Shown: piece by piece, positions 22,794 to 33,315 of the stretch | Layout of the letters: every line of letters starts with the position of its first letter | Numbering within the stretch: the first letter of the stretch is position 1 | NCBI GenBank assembly: GCA_022225965.2 | Contig: JAKJXP020000080.1 | Span: forward strand, 1-64,000 | Reading direction: 5' to 3' | Length of the DNA stretch: 64,000 nucleotides | From: Diatrype stigma | Taxonomy: Eukaryota > Ascomycota > Sordariomycetes > Xylariales > Diatrypaceae | Translations under genes and position numbers: made by a program | Notes under the pieces: generated by a model | Told to the model about the DNA's origin: nothing | The model's input: only the letters and a program-made list of their open reading frames with translations | Databases searched by the model: none

Positions 22794-24919
22794 ATGCCTT
22801 CGATGATCAATAATGACGAGTGGGATCTTCCCCGCTTGAAAGCCTCTATTGGATTCGAGGTGAGCTTCAGACGAATAATACACGCGTACGCCAGTGGTTT
22901 GGCCTGTCTGCTGATGTTCTGTGCCGCAGGACGACTTCCAGTATTTGTCGTCTGACGACCAAGATACGGGCAAGTCGCACCTCTTCCACTAGCGCGTCAC
23001 TGTCCAGGTTGCTCATATGAGATTGTAGAGTTCTTCGATGTGAAGTTCTACCCCTATGGAGACGAATCACACGATCCCATCTTCGCTGCTGTTAGCAAGA
23101 AGCATGTAGGCACACACGGCACGTTTTGATGCCGAGATCGGCTGTCCTGATATTGTTCTATAGGTTGTCATCTATCGACTATGCAGCAACTCCAACCCCC
23201 CTTACGAACTCGTCCAGCTCTTCCGAGATGATGATGTGCGTGAGCTGCCTGATAATGATTCCATCCCGATGCGTCTCGTCGACTAACCATTAGTAGAAGG
23301 AGGCTATGAACTGCAGCTGCACGTGGACCAAGGATCCAGAAACAGAAGCACCGTACTTATGTATAGCTGGCAGAGATGCCAAAGTTAAAGTCTACGATGT
23401 CATTGAGGGGAAGCTCGTGAAGGTCAGGGAGACATAGGTCGTGATTGAAGTGTCAGAAGGGACCCTAGCTAACGGAGAGTAGGTGTTGGTCGGCCATGGA
23501 GGAGTACGTGATGCAAAACCGTGATGCAAATCACAAAAAGGATCAGTGGTGTCAGAAACTCACAGCTATCTAGGAAATCAACGACCTCGCTACCTGTCCT
23601 ACCAACTTCCTTCACATCGCATCTGCTTCCGATGATACCACGGTCCGGATATGGAGTCTGGCTCCGGAGGACGCGAAGCAGCCATGCATAGCCCTCCTTG
23701 CCGGCGAGGGACACTCGTCACACTTACTCACGGTGGTACGTTCTTAACCAGCCGCTCTGCTCTAGCGTAGTACATTAACTGGTCGATTAGGCATTTCACA
23801 ACAATGGCAGATATGTCCTGTCTGCAGGCCACGATAATGTGGTTTGCATGGTGAGTTGGCTAGCTTTTGGTTTATCGGGCGCATAGAACTTTGTTGTTGA
23901 CGACTCGTAGTGGACGTTGCCCGACCTCTCAACTAGACCTACAGACCAGAATCCTCCGCCACCTATAGTGATTCACTATCCACATTTCTTCACGTCCGAG
24001 GTTCATAGTGGGATCGTCGATTGGTAGGTCTATAATGAGCCGTCCGTTGACTAGAACCGTTCTGATGTTCCACTCCAGTGTTGCCTTCTTTGGTGATCTT
24101 GTCCTCTCGAGAGCCTGTCACGAGGACATCATAGTTCTATGGCGCATTGAGGGGTTCTCATCCGACGACCCCATACCGGGTCCGTCGAGCGCCCCCACCA
24201 CTAGCGATACGGAGCGCCTGACACGTTCAGCGTTCGCGCCGGCTACGATCTCGCAGTACACCCGCCTGCTGCAGTTCCACACGCCCGGCTGCGGCCACCA
24301 GTTCTACCTCCGGTTCAAGCTGTTCCACCAGCAGGACAAGAACCCCGTGCTGGCCTTCGGTAACGCGCACTCGGAGATCTACTTCTGGGACCTCGCGCGG
24401 CTGACGGGTTACCATAACTTTCTGACGGAAATGCGAGACAGCGAGCGGGCCGCGGCGGCGGGCCAGCAGCCGGCCCCGGTCCACCGCCCGGGCTGGCTGC
24501 AGCCCATCAAGCATAGGAAGCAGGGCGGGGGTGCAGGGGACGCCGTCAGCAAGCTTAAGAACAACATGTTGGCCGCAGACGCGACGGGTAGCGACCGGGA
24601 CTCGGTGGCGTCGGGCCGCACGGGCAGCGGCAGCATGAACAACGCCGTCGAGACGCTGCACGTGCACGGCGGGGACCTGGCCGCCAGCTACACGCAGGAG
24701 ACGCTGGAGTCCTGGGAGGGCAAGTACGACATGACGCGGGTCGAGGACGCCATCAAGGCCCACGCCACCAGCAAGCTCACGATTAAGGACTTTGTCGGCC
24801 GGCAGGTGGCGTGGAACGCGACGGGCGAGTGGTGCGTCGTCGTCGGTAGCAAGAATTTAGCCATTGTCTTGCAGCGCTGGGATAAGAAGATGAAGGGGGA
24901 GGATAAGGATAAGAAGTAG
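22794..24919 (+). CDS. EED: Polycomb repressive complex 2 subunit EED (WD40), 10 exons
   Basis: EED is the WD40 subunit of PRC2. It binds H3K27me3 and activates the H3K27 methyltransferase in facultative heterochromatin. Exons are 22794-22859, 22930-22969, 23029-23105, 23164-23235, 23297-23422, 23483-23503, 23574-23735, 23791-23850, 23911-24023 and 24079-24919, giving 525 aa. Family blocks are readable across joins: DTEFFDVKFYPYG, PIFAAVSKKH-VVIYRL, CTWTKDPETEAPYLCIAGRD, VLVGHGG-EINDLATCPTNF, LLTV-AFHNNGRYVLSAGHDN, VHSGIVD-CVAFFGDLVLSRACHED and GNAHSEIYFWDL. Intron 2 (22970-23028) uses a GC donor (GCAAGT). Exon 6 is only 21 bp. A basic, Gly/Ser-rich insert of about 90 residues lies inside the last blades, before WEGKYDMTRVEDAIKAH. 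The start MPSMINNDEWDLPRLKASIGFE gives the best N-terminus; an ATG at 22779 opens a frame that stops at once. Confidence 0.93.
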
Positions 24920-25644
24920 GCGAAGTCAGGGATTCAGGGGGGTGGGTGCTCTGGGCATATCACGTGGCATGCGCCACGTAAACTCATATAAACTCATCGC
25001 ACATTGCAGTTCCCAATTGAGGTGCGGATGTGCCTAAAATGAGTACTCTAAGTATAATGGCATAAGTTTCTTTCTATCCTGCGAGGGTGCCATTGAAACT
25101 ATTCGGTCATCTTTTCTAATTGATTATTTACCCACTCAGCCGCTCGTTCTACGACGTAATACCGAGTGCGACTAAATAAAGCAATCAATGATTCCAAAAT
25201 GAAGCCCATTGCATAAGTTATAGACGGTAGATTTTGCTGGTCGGCAGACGAATCGGCATCTAGGGGCCGGTCTATAGACCCCCTATACATCAAGGGAAGA
25301 GGACCTGGTTATGTCGTACAACGAGGATGAGTAGGGGTTGGTAGATGTGTGACAACTCAGGCAGCTAAGGCTTATACCATGTTCTCGACTTATGAACCAC
25401 TAAGCACTTCTACAGTGGAGGTTGACAATACCGCTCATGCGGCCTTACGCATTGCGACAAGAAAAATAGACAGATTCTTTAGATATTGCAAGTATATACA
25501 GTCTATAGTAAAAACGTCGCTCGCTCTATGCATTGGGTTGGTTTATGTACAATCAAGTTATACCCTTCAAAATGATATATATAGCAGAATAAGAGAGAAA
25601 AGAAGGCGTAAGGGGGGGAAGAGATGACCCCCCTTGCTGAGTTG
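24920..25644. other. Intergenic between convergent genes
   Basis: 725 bp of 3' flanks. It contains the small open frame listed separately at 25099-25290; otherwise nothing is recognised. Confidence 0.5.
25099..25290 (-). CDS. Doubtful small ORF, 63 aa, unrecognised
   Basis: ATG to TAG frame on the minus strand. The peptide has a polar N-terminus, a hydrophobic stretch (ITYAMGFILESLIALF) and a charged amphipathic tail ending NNQLEKMTE. Its composition is more protein-like than other random frames nearby, but there is no homologue I recognise and no splice evidence. It lies between two convergent 3' ends, where a chance frame is quite possible. Confidence 0.15.
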   Translation of the reverse strand: MYRGSIDRPLDADSSADQQNLPSITYAMGFILESLIALFSRTRYYVVERAAEWVNNQLEKMTE

Positions 25645-27075
25645 TCAGGGACCCGCAGTGATGGCCTTCCCGTCGATGGTCAGCTGCGCGCTGTACATGT
25701 AGCGGGTGCCGCCGCCGCCCTCGTTGGCGGCCGTGCGGCCGTGGAAGACGACGTTGGACCCGTTCGGGTCGATGTCCATGTGGCCCGGGCCGAAGATGCC
25801 GCGGTTGTCGACCGTGCGGAGCAGCACGCCCCGGTCGCCGTACGCGCCGTCGATTGTGCTCGACCACGCGTACTCCAGGTCGTAGTCGTCGCTGGAGTAG
25901 CAGTGCGCGCTGTAGAAGAGAACCTGGATGGATGGATGGATCAAAGTCAGTCAAGCTGGCAGGTAAGCGGGTGAGAGCGGTGCTACTACTCGGAAGCAGC
26001 GAGGTTGTGTATCACGGGGAAGGACTCACGAATAAATCATCGCGGACCTTGTACAGTGTCGGGGCTTCCACGACGCCATCGTTGCTGGCGCCCTCGTTGT
26101 CGAGGATCGTCTTCGGGCTGTCCAGCAGCGTCATCGCGTCCCGGGCCATGCGCTGGATCTTGATCGGCGTCGGCGTGTATCCGCCGCTCCGGGGCCCGCC
26201 CGTGCAGGAGCTAGCGCCGCCGAGGGAGTTGCCGTCGACCTTCCACAGGATCCAGCGATCGACGCCGTCGTCGTAGCCGGCGGGGTCGATGACGCCGCCG
26301 CCCGCATCGTCGCAGATGAGCGGCTCGTCGAGCGCCACGAACGGCCCCGCCGCTACCGCCGCCGTCGCCACGCCGATGCAGTGCGAGCCGCCGCCGCTCT
26401 TCTTGCCCGTGTAGTACATGACGTAGGTGCCGTCGTCGTTCTTGTTGACGTCGGGCGCCCACAGGCCCCGGTCGCCGGCGTCGACCCACGCCCCCGGGGT
26501 CGGCAGCGCGTCCTGGTCCGAGAACGTCCACGTCTGCCCGTCGGCCGACGTCGCCACGGGGATCCCCTTGCCGCTGCTAGATGTCCCGTACGCCTTCCAC
26601 GACCCCTCGCCGAAGATCAGGCTCGGGTCCGGGAAGTCCCGGCCCATGTGCGGGCCCTGAACTGCCCGCCGCGAGAGCGTGTCCACGCCGCCCGCGCTTG
26701 CGCTTGCGCCGCCGAGGTCGAAGTCAACTTGCGTTAGGTTGGTTAGACCTAGCACCTGATCAAGAGCCAACTGTTAGTATTTATATATATATATTTGTAC
26801 GTATATACGTATAGACTGTTAAGCGTATGTAACCAGCTTACAGAAGTGTATTGCTTAATACTCCTGGATACTTCCGCTAACTCGAGCGAGCCGGAGGAGG
26901 TTGGCGAGGAGGGGCGAGTTCCTCGTCGACCACGGGTCGGTATATAACCGGCTCCGGAGGGTGGATGAATGGGTGGAAGGGTGGATGGGTTACTTACGGG
27001 TCTTTCACTAGGACGGCTACCGGATGGGAAGCATGTTGCAAAGCTAGCACTTAGCACAAGGAGAAGGCTCTTCAT
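25645..27075 (-). CDS. Secreted glycoside hydrolase family 43 protein, 3 exons
   Basis: GH43 enzymes are inverting five-bladed beta-propeller arabinanases, arabinofuranosidases or xylosidases acting on plant cell-wall polymers. Exons are 27075-26998, 26755-26030 and 25923-25645, giving 360 aa. The N-terminus MKSLLLVLSASFATCFPSG is a signal peptide. The three catalytic carboxylates are visible: base Asp69 in FPDPSLI, pKa-tuning Asp183 in GGGVIDPAG and acid Glu256 in VVEAPTL. Typical propeller blocks are GLWAPDVNKNDDGTYVMYY and LFVLFYSAHCYSSDDYDLEYAWS. Intron 1 has a TACTAAC branch 17 nt before its AG. The C-terminus ends soon after the propeller, with no carbohydrate-binding module. The exact substrate is not decided by sequence. 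Confidence 0.9.
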
Positions 27076-29509
27076 GGTGCATAAGCCAAGGAAATATATT
27101 CCATATATATATACAGGTCGATATTTAGGACATCAAACACCAATACTCCTATCATGAGGGCTACACGGGATACTTATACTGTTTCAAGGAAGCAAGGAAG
27201 CAGGGATGGGGTTCTCAACACTCTCGCGCCTCATGCCGGCGCGGGCTGTGCCGAGCGGCACTGCAACCCTCGTGGTCGGCTAAGAGCGTCATCTAGACTA
27301 TAGACCCTGATTGCATGGCAATGGACCGCAAGAAATAGACGTAAACGGAAGCTGTGAACTGGATAACCTATATGCCTGGACCGCCAATACTAGAGTCAAG
27401 CTAACTCGGTTTGTGGTGAGATTAGGTAGTAAGTTGGCGAAAGCCTAGCGGCGCGGACTCGGCTCGAACACGACCCCCGAACTACCAATCGCGGCTTACC
27501 ACGATCTCCTCGGATTATATATAAATGCGGCTCTTACCGCGAACAGGGTTCGATAGTAGCAAGGGCAGGAAATACCCAACTGACTAGTCCAGGCGGGCTG
27601 GAGTTCGAGACGAGACGTGCGTTGTCAGCTTGGTAAAAGGATGCTCCTAGTCAGTTAACTAGAGAGGCGGTGATATGTGATATGGCATGGCATGTTGCGA
27701 TTGCAGATGGGCCCTACAAATGGAGCCCGACCGCGGCGAAACGAAAAAGCTAAGAACAGCAGTCAGACCATACGGAAAGCTTGGCCATCTTCTCCATGGA
27801 GCCCTGGCCCACAACGTTACAGCTCGCTGGAGTAGAAGATATGGGACATAAGTAGGTATGCATACCCGCCGCACCCGACGCCGTGGCGAAGCAGACGCAA
27901 TCCTGGGAAAAAGACTGTCTCTTTCTACGTGATCGGCACCCAATCAATGTGTCAATCCGGCACCCGGAGAGATCTGGACCTTGCCCAGGGGACCGAGTCG
28001 CGTGAGTGAGTAACTAGGCAGCAGTGTTTCGCTGTCGCTGTCACTGTCAGCTCGAAACGACACAGGACCAGGGCGTTAAGACTGGGACGTAGCACGTTCC
28101 GACCATAACTAGTGGTTGATCAGGTGGCTCTTCTGCCATACAAGAAGATATGTTTCCTTGAGTTTAGAGGCACACCATAGTTTCAGAGCGAGATACGGCG
28201 AAAGCGGGACTCCCGGGAAAGAATTCGATTCTCCCTTCCCGCGCTGCCGGGTTGCGATTTGTATATAATACCTATTATGATAGTGAAGCCGATTCTGGGC
28301 TCGGAAGAAAACAGTTGTCGATCAAGTCGAGACTTGTCGGATCCAGCTTCTGTGGGGTGACTAGCCACGACCCCTGTAAGTGGTGATCTTATTATAGCTT
28401 CTTTAGCTGTGGCTTGTGCTAAGTTATTCGGCTGTAGAACAGAACAGTACATGTTATATCTGAGACCATTCCGGTGCCGAGACTGCCATTTATACATGGC
28501 AGGGGAAGATTATCAGGCTGAGGCGAATCTACACAAATAATAAATAGGAAGGTCGCTGCATTTATGTCCTCATCGTATCGCATAGCAAGTTCCGTGTGCC
28601 TGTCCGCAACGGAATCATCCTGCACGGCTTTTGATTGGCGCGTTTATATTGCACTATGTATTTATCTCCGTGGAAGTTACCTGGACCTCTGAAGTAGTCA
28701 TGTGGTAACTTGCTAGGAAAGAATAAAACAGAGGAGCCCCCGTGGCTTAATATTGTATAGCAAATACTCTTGTATCGGCTTCTTGGATGTATAAAGATGT
28801 ACCTACAGTACGGAAGGGTCGGATGCTACTAAGGTCGTGCCTTACACAACACCAACCATCGAAGAGCGCCTATACAATGCCGAGTGTAGAATCGGCCCTA
28901 TACCAAAGTCTCTGAGCGGCATACTTTTTACTCAGCCCATTTACATCCATCGTTATATCGGTCATGTTAATACCGGTGCGCATTGAATTATTTCCACGCG
29001 GGCCGAGCTGGAACCTCGTCTCGAAGGATGCTCTGCAGATCTGCCCCCAATCTGGGCAAATGCTTACGGAAAAGATAGAAGAGGCTATAAGTGAAGCCTA
29101 GTAATGAACTACTATGTACGTACCATAGTGGTAAGTCATACCAAGCCTCGATGCCCTCTCCCCTTACCCTCACCCTCACCCTCACCCCTGATTATTGCCA
29201 AGAACTATAAGCCCTATCACGCTGGGTAGCGTATCTATAGACGATCCGGCTCCCACCGAACGAGATTAGTGTGCGTAGTAGGGCAAGCTGACTCGACTGG
29301 GTACCCACTCGACTGAGGTGTCATTCCAAGTGGGACGGCGGAACACACGATCACGGAATAAACATTATCCCTCCCTTCTCGTTATCTTCTCGTTATCTTC
29401 TCGTCTATCTTCTCCTCTCTCACGCATTAGTAACTTATAGTCTAGTAGAAAACAAATCATCACAAATCGGGCGCAGCTACTGGTAGATGTGTTATAAAAC
29501 GCATATCGT
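27076..29509. other. 2.4-kb region without genes
   Basis: It begins with the GH43 promoter region (short ATATAT run near 27103-27112). A (CCCTCA)n run of about four units lies near 29164-29188 and a 'ttctcgttatc' tandem near 29376-29402. No protein-coding signal is recognised. Confidence 0.5.
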
Positions 29510-29591
29510 GGGCTTGTGGTTTAGTGGTATAATACTCCCTTAGCATCTGCTAATATGGGAGTGGTCCGGGGTTCGATTCCCCGCGAGTCCA
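29510..29591 (+). tRNA. tRNA-Ala (anticodon AGC) with a 10-nt intron
   Basis: The acceptor stem pairs GGGCTTG with CGAGTCC, then discriminator A at 29591. The third pair is G3:U70, the alanine identity element. The anticodon stem is CTCCC (29535-29539) with GGGAG (29557-29561), and the loop reads TT-AGC-A with anticodon at 29542-29544. A 10-nt intron (29546-29555) sits one base 3' of the anticodon, the canonical position. The T arm is CCGGGGTTCGATTCCCCG. The mature length would be 72 nt before CCA addition, which is not encoded. Confidence 0.93.
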
Positions 29592-29623
29592 GAATAGAGG
29601 GTTAAATTCCCTCATTATACCGA

Positions 29624-29633
29624 TTTCTTTTTT
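29624..29633 (+). terminator. Probable RNA polymerase III terminator of the tRNA gene
   Basis: A TTTCTTTTTT run lies about 35 nt after the tRNA end, with the six-T tract at 29628-29633. This is the first T-run long enough for Pol III release downstream. A small inverted repeat (GAGGGTTAAATTCCCTC, 29597-29613) lies between. Confidence 0.6.
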
Positions 29634-30397
29634 GTAGGGTCCCCTTTCGGAGATCCCGTTTTCTTTTTTCTTTCTTTTTCTTTTCCCCCCTTTTCTTTAT
29701 TTCTTATCACCTCTTAAATCCGGCGTTGGCTCTTATAGCCTTCTGGCGTCAATGCATTTATCTTGCTACTTGCTAGACCCTGCAATCAGAACTCCCGTGT
29801 AATTATATTGACGAAACTTCCCTAAGAGCGGTATGCGAATTGTTCCTGCCGGTCAGTTCGCTGTCGCGGCGACACCGGCCGGGACAGGAGGTCAAACCGT
29901 TCCCGGGGCGACCCCGAATGCTTGGACCATCCCGCCCCTCTCCTTCCCCGAACCACCTTCTCACCCAGCACTGCTGCACTGCACCTGTCAGCGCACACTC
30001 CGTACGTGCGCCGCTCCCTGAAAGTGGCTTTATCTTCACTATAATAAGAAACGGCCAGAAGCAAATCCGGGTTGTAATTTTTTTGTTTGTAACTCCTTTG
30101 AGATACCTCGGTCCGAGGTTTTCTTTACTATCATAGAAAGCAGTAAACCAGCATGGCCCCTTAAGGGCCGCCGTCGTGTAGTAATGCATATATTGACGAA
30201 ACCTCCATGATACTCCTGGCATGACGAGGCTATGGACGCTGTTGGCAGTTTCGCGATACACCCTCCTTCTCTGGTCAGCATCCGATCTCGACGTTGGATG
30301 CTCGCACTTACCCTGAAAGATAACACAGTCGCGAAAAAGTGAAGCCCGTGTATTCAGGATAGCAATCGACGCAGACAATCAATTAAATCAAGTAGAT
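29634..30397. other. Intergenic
   Basis: Opens with a pyrimidine-rich tract (29648-29705, mostly T with C). The rest up to the 3' end of the kinase-homeodomain gene shows no gene that I can support. Confidence 0.5.
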
Positions 30398-32639
30398 TCA
30401 ATTTGGTGAATTCATTGCACCACCTTGCAAACCTCCTTCCAGGCCAGAGTTACTGACGAAGTGACGCTGAGCTCGGCGCTTTGCATTTCGCCGACGATTC
30501 TCAAACCATTTTCGGATCTGTTTGTAATCCAGTGATGCACGACTCGTAGCTTCAAGAATTATCTCCTTATCTGGACGAGGGTTTTGTTGGAAGATGCCTT
30601 CGAGCACGGCTTTATCATCTGCGCTGATGAAAGGAGTAGTTAGCGTGACGAACGTGACGCCGTAATGAGCAAGTATCTTACTTAACCCTCATTCGTTTTG
30701 CTCTGGGGCGCCTCTCCGCTAGTGCTCCAGTTCCAGTAGTAAGCCCCCCAGCAATAGTCAGAGAAGATTGGTTCTGTCTCGATTTCGTTGGCAGGTCGGT
30801 TCGAGTCTTAAGGGAGGAACCATGGTCGCTTGTATCGATGGCAGTATCTATGACAGCATCTTCGGTGTCTTTCTCTTCTCCTATATCAGAAATGGTGGGA
30901 GAAACCTCAAGAGAGTCCATAAGCCAATCGCTGGGATTGTAAGGATATGGCGACTCGAGGGAAACGGACTTCCACGCTTCCGTGGTTGGAAAATCGAAAG
31001 GCTCCAGGACTGGAAAGCTAGGTTGGGATGGCCCGGCAGGCTCTGTTTTCTGCAAATCTGATGGGCTAATCGTTCTCGTGTCTGACACATCCATCAAAGG
31101 GGTGAATGACTCCTGATCTGGTAAGATCATAGAGGCGCTTTTCGGAGTCGAAAGTCCCCGCATGTGAGGTGTGAGAGCATCAGGTGAGAAGAACGTATGC
31201 GTGAGGCTCTCCTCCGCAGTCGGCCGATCATTCGGAAGGTAAGTCAGCAGGCTCGACGCGAATGCGACAACTATGTTCTGATCTTGACTGGCCAGGTGTT
31301 CCATGATTGACGCTGCGAAGCTCGGGTGGTCGTAGTACTTTACATGACTTTCTACCGCAGAGGGAAGCCCGTAAGAAAGCTCGAGGAACATAACCCCCAA
31401 TGCCCAGATATCTACTTTGCTGGTGTAACATGCGTCATTGTAGTTTGTTCTCATGTCGTAAATTTCGGGGGCGGTGTAAAACGATGTGCCGCAAAAGGTA
31501 CGTAAGGTGTCTCTAGAGGCCATGCCGAAATCTACCAATTTGACGTATATCGGGTTGCGCGAGGAGACTATCACATTAAGAGGCTTGACGTCCCGATGGG
31601 CGATGCCCTTCGCATGCATATACTTCAGGGCTTCTAGCAGCTGTTTGGTGATAGTTCTCAATTCGGTTATTTGAATGTCGTCGGCCTTGTGTTCCTGCGC
31701 AAGATTTCGCCCCTGGACATGCTCCATGACTAGCATTGCATCCTCGATTCCATTTACCATTGTAAATGCATGGAACTTTACGATGTGTTTCTAAACACAG
31801 GGTTAGCGTACCATCAGTGGTCTGATTCTTCATGAGGGTCTACTCACATGAGATATACGTTGCAGCATGCGGGCTTCCCCGAATATCTTCGCATGTGCCT
31901 CCCTATCGAAGTCAGCATCCTTGAACACCTTCACAGCGAATATACTGCCACTGAAGGGATCAACTGCCTTGTATACAGTCCCACTGTGTCCGTTTCCAAG
32001 TTGAAGTTTGTATTTGGGAATGTGAGGAAAGTCTAGTGCCTGAGTCAAACTTGGTCCAGTCAGAATATCTAGATTCGTCAAAGGTGGTATGGACGACGCG
32101 ATTCGAGCACTATAATCTCTCCAATGTGCAGTAAATGCAGCTTGATGCTGCTCGTGGTCGGGAACTCTGATTTGGAGGTAGAAACTTCCGGTTACGGTCA
32201 TTTCATCCAGTATTGCTCTCTGTGACTTTATGATACCGGGGTCTTCAGAGCCGGAGTTAATTCTGGTGCCATTCTTGCTATAATTCTTCAGTAGGAGTAC
32301 CGCATTGTCCGATCTTGGCACGATAGCAAACTGCTTTTTGCTGACGCCGTTCTTTTGACACACGTCAAGTAAGATATCGCAGACATGATGATCACTACCA
32401 AAGACGAAGCCGCATCGTGGATCTTTGGGCTTGTGGTCTGTAGTAATTCGAAGGTACCGGGAAAACGTGGGAGCAGGTGTGCCTTCTGGGCCTTCGTCGT
32501 TAGTGGGTGTGGAAGCAAGCACATCAGTGGTGTAGTTCTGGTTATCCGATACAAATTTGGCATTATGCTGATCCGTCATAAACTGGTCATTAGAATGTAT
32601 CGTGAAGAAGGTTTTGGCAAGTACTTCAGGGGTAGCCAT
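30398..32639 (-). CDS. FHA domain - Ser/Thr protein kinase - homeodomain fusion protein, 3 exons
   Basis: Exons are 32639-31848, 31790-30682 and 30623-30398, giving 708 aa. The FHA-like domain (about 60-130) has FVFGSDHHVCDILLD, GVSKKQF and NYSKNGTRIN; the usual His of the S-x-x-H motif is Gln103. The kinase domain (about 210-450) is complete: GNGHSGTV loop (215-222), Lys237, helix-C Glu255, HRDVKPLN (329-336), DFG (351-353), CGTSFYTAPE (364-373) and DIWALGVMF. A Ser/Pro-rich linker follows. The homeodomain (about 625-684) has the basic arm RRPRAKRMRV, helix 1 KAVLEGIFQQNPRP and recognition helix YKQIRKWFENRRRNAKRR. Intron 2 (30681-30624) is GTAAGA..TCATCAG with a GCTAAC branch site. It cuts the homeodomain just after its N-terminal arm, so kinase and homeodomain must be one protein for the domain to be complete. 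The FHA-kinase part recalls Rad53/Cds1-type enzymes, but the fusion is one I do not recognise. Confidence 0.85.
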
Positions 32640-33315
32640 GGTGAGATATTGTGAAGATTGACTGAGGTGCTGCTTACCACTGTACAACCTCCTTACCACG
32701 GGAGGCTAGCCTTTTTGTAAATTGCATAGTGAAGCTATGACTGTTGGCGGCAGCATACGATGACTGTGACCTGTGGTCATGGTGTTTAACAGATGATTCA
32801 GACAAAGCAACTCCTAAAACTTTACCATCCAACATATCACCTCAACCTCGTGTCTGGCATGCTGCAGTGCCTGTCTGTGTATATATCTTGTAAGCAGTAC
32901 ATAACTACGCACTTCGATTTGGACACACCCATTTCCTGTACCAATAGGCAGGGGAACGTCATTTTGCAAGGGGTATTACAGGATAAATATAGAAGTATAT
33001 GTACCACTGCCTCTGCTTTGGCATCGTGATGTTGGCACTGTAAGCATACCTACGTGTGTATTCAATACCTTACGAGAGCCCCACTTGGCCACTTGTTGTT
33101 GGTACGAACCAACATACGGACCAACATAGCAAACATACCTGAGTGACGAATTGATTGATCCTCCGGGTTACCTGAGCTCCCAATGACTCCGATCGTTCCA
33201 GTAGCAAGACGTGCTTGCCTACCTACCTACCTGCTACGCAGTAAAGCATATCGCAAAGTCGAAGTCTGGCATCGCTTATGCTTGCTGGCACCATTCATCC
33301 ATATAGACCAACGAT
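32640..33315. other. Divergent intergenic region
   Basis: 676 bp between the start codons of the kinase-homeodomain gene and the 331-residue gene; it probably holds both promoters. CTACCTACCTACCTGC lies near 33218-33233. No gene is seen. Confidence 0.5.
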
